A stretch of 17,706 nt of DNA. Source: Candidatus Cloacimonadota bacterium. GTDB taxonomy: Bacteria > Cloacimonadota > Cloacimonadia > Cloacimonadales > Cloacimonadaceae. Shown piece by piece: positions 14,552-17,706 of this stretch. The position numbers and the translations under genes are program-made. Positions within the stretch are counted from its first letter, which is position 1, and each line of letters opens with the position of its first letter. The stretch is from assembly GCA_023421135.1 (NCBI GenBank), contig JAEZUG010000074.1, forward strand, positions 1 to 17,706, read 5' to 3'. Under the pieces are notes generated by a model. The model was given only the letters and a program-made list of their open reading frames with translations, made no database searches and was not told where the DNA came from.

Positions 14552-14638
14552 TGGTACCAGAGGCCGGACTTGAACCGGCACGGGCTAATGCCCGAGGGAT
14601 TTTAAGTCCCTTGTGTCTACCAATTCCACCACTCCGGC
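14552..14638 (-). tRNA. trnL(taa): tRNA-Leu (UAA)
   Basis: An 87-nt class II tRNA including encoded CCA. The anticodon loop CTTAAAA within AGGGA/TCCCT gives UAA. It has a long variable arm (CGGGC-ATTA-GCCCG), T-loop TTCAAGT and discriminator A. The acceptor stem GCCGGAG / CTCTGGT contains two G-U wobbles. Confidence 0.96.
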
Positions 14639-14654
14639 ATCCACTTTAATCTCT

Positions 14655-14728
<74 letters not shown>

Positions 14729-14755
14729 TCTCACTTATAGCTGTGTCAAGAAAAC

Positions 14756-14831
<76 letters not shown>

Positions 14832-15216
14832 ATCGCAATCTGCTTGGATGTTCAAGTTTTCAGCATGCCTTTTTTTGTCAATAAAAAAGCTGCTCCAGTT
14901 CTCCTGACACCGCTCCAGCACTCCACCACTCAATCGTAGATCCTACATCCGACATTGTACATTCTAAAACACTCTATACACTGTTTCAAAGATCACAGGG
15001 ACTTATTGCGTTGTAAAGTTTCCACGTTTCCACGTCACCACGTTTTGTCCCCTCACCTCTTATAAGGGGACACTTTCTCCTCCGAGTGGACACTTTCCTG
15101 TGGAATCTTTTCCGCACTTTCTGATCTCCATATTTCGCTGAGTGTTACGAATGCCATAATTCTTTGATCTATTTTCGTTGCTCAGCGCCTCATCTTCGAA
15201 CCCCGCGAAGTGTATT

Positions 15217-15303
15217 GGCGCTCTCCGAAGCGCCACAACCCGGAACCCCGCTTTAGTGGGGTGACATCTGCGGAGCCCAGGGTGAAGCGTAGCGAACCGT
15301 GGG
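15217..15303. repeat. Three consecutive intergenic hairpins
   Basis: Hairpin 1 pairs GGCGCT (15217-15222) with AGCGCC (15229-15234). Hairpin 2 pairs ACCCC (15245-15249) with GGGGT (15258-15262), extended by inner pairs. Hairpin 3 pairs CCCAGGGT (15276-15283) with ACCGTGGG (15296-15303), with one mismatch, around a GAAGCG-TAGCGA loop. Such GAAGCG/CCCAGGG-containing hairpins look like a dispersed chromosomal repeat family, though only one copy is in this window. Confidence 0.6.
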
Positions 15304-15465
15304 TAAGTGGAGCCAAAACCACTCTTTTTCTTGTAAATCCCCTCCCCTCCTCGTTATTGACATCAACGGATCAATGAACAATCATATGAACTCTCTTACT
15401 ATGCTTATGCCAATAACCCTTGAAAGTACTCGCGAAAAACAGAAACAAAAAAAGCAAAATCCTGC

Positions 15466-15495
15466 TTGACAAGTATTGGTCTTGATAATTATCAT
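15466..15495 (+). promoter_or_regulatory. Putative promoter of the FG-GAP gene
   Basis: TTGACA (15466-15471) is followed after 18 bases by TATCAT (15490-15495), a reasonable sigma-70-type pair, leaving a ~155-base 5' UTR before the ATG at 15659. The consensus used by this phylum is not known to me, so this is by general similarity only. Confidence 0.4.
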
Positions 15496-15658
15496 TGAAT
15501 AATCACAGATACCTAAGAAAATGCAGATAAATAAAGGATTTTCCTCAAGGCATATTCATAAGGTAAGCCCAGATTATGTCATGATGAGAATTCGCATCTG
15601 CCGGCTACTAGGAATATCTTAACAGATGATGTGGAATTGTTTCCACTTAGGAGGATAG

Positions 15659-17290
15659 ATGAAACGCTTAAGAATTGTGCTATTCATATTGGCACTGAGT
15701 GTATCAGTAAGTCAGCTTACGGGTCTTGATCATTTGGAGTTAATGACCACTCTATACGGAGAGTTCTACGGCTCGCATTTTGGCACTCGTCTGGTCGCAA
15801 TGAATTTCAATGGGGATAACTATGACGATCTGATAGTGTATTCGATGAATTGGAATCCATATGACGTTTATCAATCGAGTCAACGCTGGGGAAAGTTCTA
15901 CTTCTACTGGGGGTCTGCAAATGGCATAAGTAGCACACCGGATTTTATCATCGAAGCATCTGCAAATGGAGAGTATTCCTATGCTGCTCCTATCAACGGA
16001 GGTGACATCAATAGTGATGGCTTGGATGATCTCGTGTTGCGTAGATACACAATTACAACAAATGGCATGCTTGAGATATACTATGGCTCGAATACTCCAA
16101 GTTCCATTCCAGATCTAATCATTGATCCTCCGGAATTGACTGTTGATGGTCCGCGACCTACTTCTCTTGGGGATATTAACGGAGATAGTTGTAATGACAT
16201 AGCTTTCTATACAACGCATATTGTGAATTATGTTGGATGGGGCAAGTTAAGAATCTGGACTGGGGTAGATAATCCATGGTATGTATTAAGTGAGCAGCCT
16301 CAGTCTGCGTCATCTGCTAGTGTTAATGGCGTGGGAGATATTAATAACGATGGCTGTAGTGATTTTATCCTTCAGTATGGAACTCCGGAAGGAGAGGGAA
16401 TTCACGACAGGATTGTGCTGTATTATGGGAGTTCCAATTTCCCTGAGTGTGACAGCCTGGTGATTACCGAAGATTCTAACATGGAGCTTCCTCGTACATC
16501 CAGCCCCTTGGGAGACTTAAATGGCGATGGCTTTGCAGACTTTGAGACTTTTAAAGGGAAGGTTTGGTTTGGCGACTCTGTGATCTCGCCAAATTGTGAT
16601 CTGACGCTCAATTTCTATGAAGAATGGCACAATTGGGGGTATCCGGATTATAATAAGGGAAATCCTTTTATTTTTGGTGATATCAATGGAGATGGATACG
16701 ACGATGTTATTGGTTCGAGCTATCTTGATACAGGTTCATATACTGGAGAGGTAGCCATCTGGGTGGGTGGGCCAAACATGAACGGCTTGATCGATATGTA
16801 TCTGGGCGCTCCCTCAAACTATCAGTATGCAAATTTCGGCTGGGCAAAGGCTGCCGGTGATTTCAATGGTGATGGTTTGTGCGACCTTGCTGTATCTGCT
16901 CCAATATGGGGACAGGGACAACCGACTGGAACTGAGGGTAGGGTCTATGTTTATTCCGGTAATACCGCATTAGTGGATCCGATCGTGGCAAATGCTGACC
17001 CAGTGGAAACAGAACCACCCTGGGTAATGAGTGTTTATCCCAATCCTTTCAATCCTTCCACCACAATAGCATTCAATATCCCCGAGACCGGACAAGCCAG
17101 GGTATCAATCTACAATTCCAAAGGTCAGCGTGTGATAGACCTGCTTGATACAGACTTGCCTCAAGGAGATCATAGCTTGGTTTGGGACGGCAGAGACGCA
17201 AACAACTCTAGTGTAGCCTCTGGGATCTACTTCATCAAGCTTGAATCGGGTGGAAAGACCTCGATTCGGAAAGCGATGCTGGTGAAGTAG
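15659..17290 (+). CDS. Secreted FG-GAP/VCBS-repeat protein with T9SS-type sorting domain
   Basis: 543 residues; ATG preceded by AGGAGG with a 4-base spacer. A signal peptide (MKRLRIVLFILALSVSVSQLTG) is followed by seven calcium-loop motifs of the D-x-N-x-D-G/N type at about residues 50, 117, 172, 228, 286, 341 and 401 (for example GDINGDGYDD, GDFNGDGLCD). They are 55-68 residues apart, the periodicity of an integrin-alpha-like seven-bladed beta-propeller. From ~455, VYPNPFNPSTTIAFNI, VSIYNSKGQRV, LVWDGRDANN and GIYFIKLESG form a FlgD-like/Por-type C-terminal domain used for type IX secretion or surface attachment. The gene is visibly more A/T-rich at third positions than the minus-strand housekeeping genes. 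Likely an exported adhesion or carbohydrate-binding protein; ligand unknown. Confidence 0.93.
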   Translation: MKRLRIVLFILALSVSVSQLTGLDHLELMTTLYGEFYGSHFGTRLVAMNFNGDNYDDLIVYSMNWNPYDVYQSSQRWGKFYFYWGSANGISSTPDFIIEASANGEYSYAAPINGGDINSDGLDDLVLRRYTITTNGMLEIYYGSNTPSSIPDLIIDPPELTVDGPRPTSLGDINGDSCNDIAFYTTHIVNYVGWGKLRIWTGVDNPWYVLSEQPQSASSASVNGVGDINNDGCSDFILQYGTPEGEGIHDRIVLYYGSSNFPECDSLVITEDSNMELPRTSSPLGDLNGDGFADFETFKGKVWFGDSVISPNCDLTLNFYEEWHNWGYPDYNKGNPFIFGDINGDGYDDVIGSSYLDTGSYTGEVAIWVGGPNMNGLIDMYLGAPSNYQYANFGWAKAAGDFNGDGLCDLAVSAPIWGQGQPTGTEGRVYVYSGNTALVDPIVANADPVETEPPWVMSVYPNPFNPSTTIAFNIPETGQARVSIYNSKGQRVIDLLDTDLPQGDHSLVWDGRDANNSSVASGIYFIKLESGGKTSIRKAMLVK

Positions 17291-17428
17291 GGCTGTTTTC
17301 CTTTGATGCAAGGTTGGTTGGGGTGGATTGCGGAACAAGATATTGTGGTAAGTAGGGATTGAAGTAGTTCTTGGCAGCAAAGATACTGGATTCAAGCTAA
17401 CTCTCAGCCCGTAGGGCGCTTAGCATAG

Positions 17429-17581
17429 CCCAGGACGCAGTCCTGGGTTATTCGGGTTGCGCAATCTTAGGAACATATTAGCTCCCGCCCATACCTTTGA
17501 GCGCTCACGCTCAAAGGTATGGGCGGGAGCTTTTTACGAAGATGTTTGTCTTTGCCGGGTGTCCCAGGACTGCGTCCTGGG
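17429..17581. repeat. Palindromic element: 24-bp hairpin flanked by inverted 19-bp palindromes
   Basis: The left flank CCCAGGACGCAGTCCTGGG (17429-17447) and right flank CCCAGGACTGCGTCCTGGG (17563-17581) are exact reverse complements, and each is itself an 8-bp-stem, 3-base-loop palindrome. Between them is a perfect 24-bp stem (17480-17503 and 17508-17531) with loop CTCA. The nested symmetry is typical of REP/BIME- or MITE-like elements. No open reading frame lies inside. Confidence 0.85.
17480..17535 (+). terminator. Terminator-like 24-bp perfect hairpin with T-run
   Basis: A perfect GC-rich 24-bp stem with a 4-base loop, directly followed on the plus strand by T's (17531-17535). It can end transcription of the FG-GAP gene, whose stop is 190 bases upstream. 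The minus-strand side lacks a T-run, so any termination would act on plus-strand transcripts. The stem is far longer than usual for an intrinsic terminator, so a repeat-element origin is equally likely. Confidence 0.55.
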
Positions 17582-17622
17582 CCTGGAGTTTGGACATTTT
17601 GTGTAGATAGTTAAAATAGTTC

Positions 17623-17650
17623 TTGACATACCTACTCATGTTTTAATAAT
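17623..17650 (+). promoter_or_regulatory. Putative promoter of the last (partial) gene
   Basis: TTGACA (17623-17628) and AATAAT (17645-17650) are separated by 16 bases, the best sigma-70-like pair in the window. The predicted start of transcription would be near 17657, giving a short leader of about 22 bases before the ATG at 17679. Confidence 0.5.
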
Positions 17651-17678
17651 GACTCCAAACTGAGATAAGGAGTCCAAC

Positions 17679-17706
17679 ATGAAAGACGAAGATATCCGTC
17701 AAGCCT
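17679..17706 (+). CDS. Start of an unidentified gene (truncated by window end)
   Basis: ATG preceded by AAGGAG (17667-17672) with a 6-base spacer, opening MKDEDIRQA before the window ends. Nine codons are too few to assign a family. A promoter-like pair just upstream and the strong SD make it a credible gene start. Confidence 0.6.

Larger units (their letters stand above)
14832..15658. other. 827-bp intergenic region with short repeats and hairpins
   Basis: No supported gene. It holds three tandem CCACGTnn octamers (15022-15045), a pair of GGACACTTTC direct repeats (15068-15077 and 15088-15097), a cluster of three consecutive hairpins (15217-15303) and the likely promoter of the FG-GAP gene (15466-15495). 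The strand between 15310 and 15465 is A/C-rich with no recognisable feature. Confidence 0.75.
17291..17678. other. 388-bp intergenic region with palindromic element
   Basis: It contains a small GCCC/GGGC hairpin near 17407-17417, the composite palindromic element (17429-17581) with its 24-bp central hairpin, and the promoter/leader of the next gene. A 96-codon minus-strand frame across the stop of the FG-GAP gene is not supported by any protein feature. Confidence 0.75.

Noticed and set aside
15068..15097. GGACACTTTC direct repeats as insertion sequence ends
   Set aside because: They are in direct orientation only 20 bp apart with no transposase or long inverted partner, so an IS call is not supported.

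Overview
The window looks like chromosomal DNA of an uncultured or fermentative diderm bacterium of moderate GC content. Lipoprotein signal peptides, a secreted FG-GAP protein with a C-terminal YPNPFNPST-type sorting domain, E. coli-type DapD and an rSAM/lipoprotein pair together suggest the Fibrobacteres-Chlorobi-Bacteroidetes side of the tree. Candidatus Cloacimonadota is my best guess, by inference only. No phage, integrase, transposase or CRISPR array was found. Nearly all genes between 257 and 14412 are on the minus strand.

Layout. The first ~30 bases read as the 3' end of a 5S rRNA gene, so an rRNA operon probably lies just left of the window. Heptameric tandem repeats follow (48-128). 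A minus-strand housekeeping operon runs ybaB-recR-ribE-Ig-like lipoprotein (3085 down to 257). After a 535-bp gap with inverted repeats comes the most interesting locus (5281-3621): a radical SAM/SPASM maturase followed by a 151-residue putative lipoprotein carrying three copies of a V-x-YGPP-x-x-(Y/F) motif, the last one at the extreme C-terminus. It looks like a modification enzyme with a multi-site substrate. An acidic secreted beta-sandwich-like protein lies just upstream.

From 12158 down to 6098, six minus-strand genes overlap or nearly touch: a PHP phosphoesterase, a small membrane protein, a MalY/PatB-type PLP lyase, dapD, a class I/II aminotransferase and a YtcJ-like amidohydrolase. 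The last three are translationally coupled. Their chemistry matches the succinylase route to diaminopimelate (succinyl transfer, transamination, amide hydrolysis), so the two unassigned enzymes may supply DapC- and possibly DapE-like steps.

A class I methyltransferase is divergent at 12256-13038. A P-loop ATPase and a HAD phosphatase-like gene form a pair at 13049-14412. Four tRNA genes on the minus strand follow (Gly-GCC, Cys-GCA, Leu-UAA and an identical Gly-GCC). An 827-bp gap rich in short repeats leads to a secreted FG-GAP/T9SS-type protein (15659-17290). Downstream lies a composite palindromic element with a 24-bp perfect hairpin. The window ends in the first nine codons of another gene.
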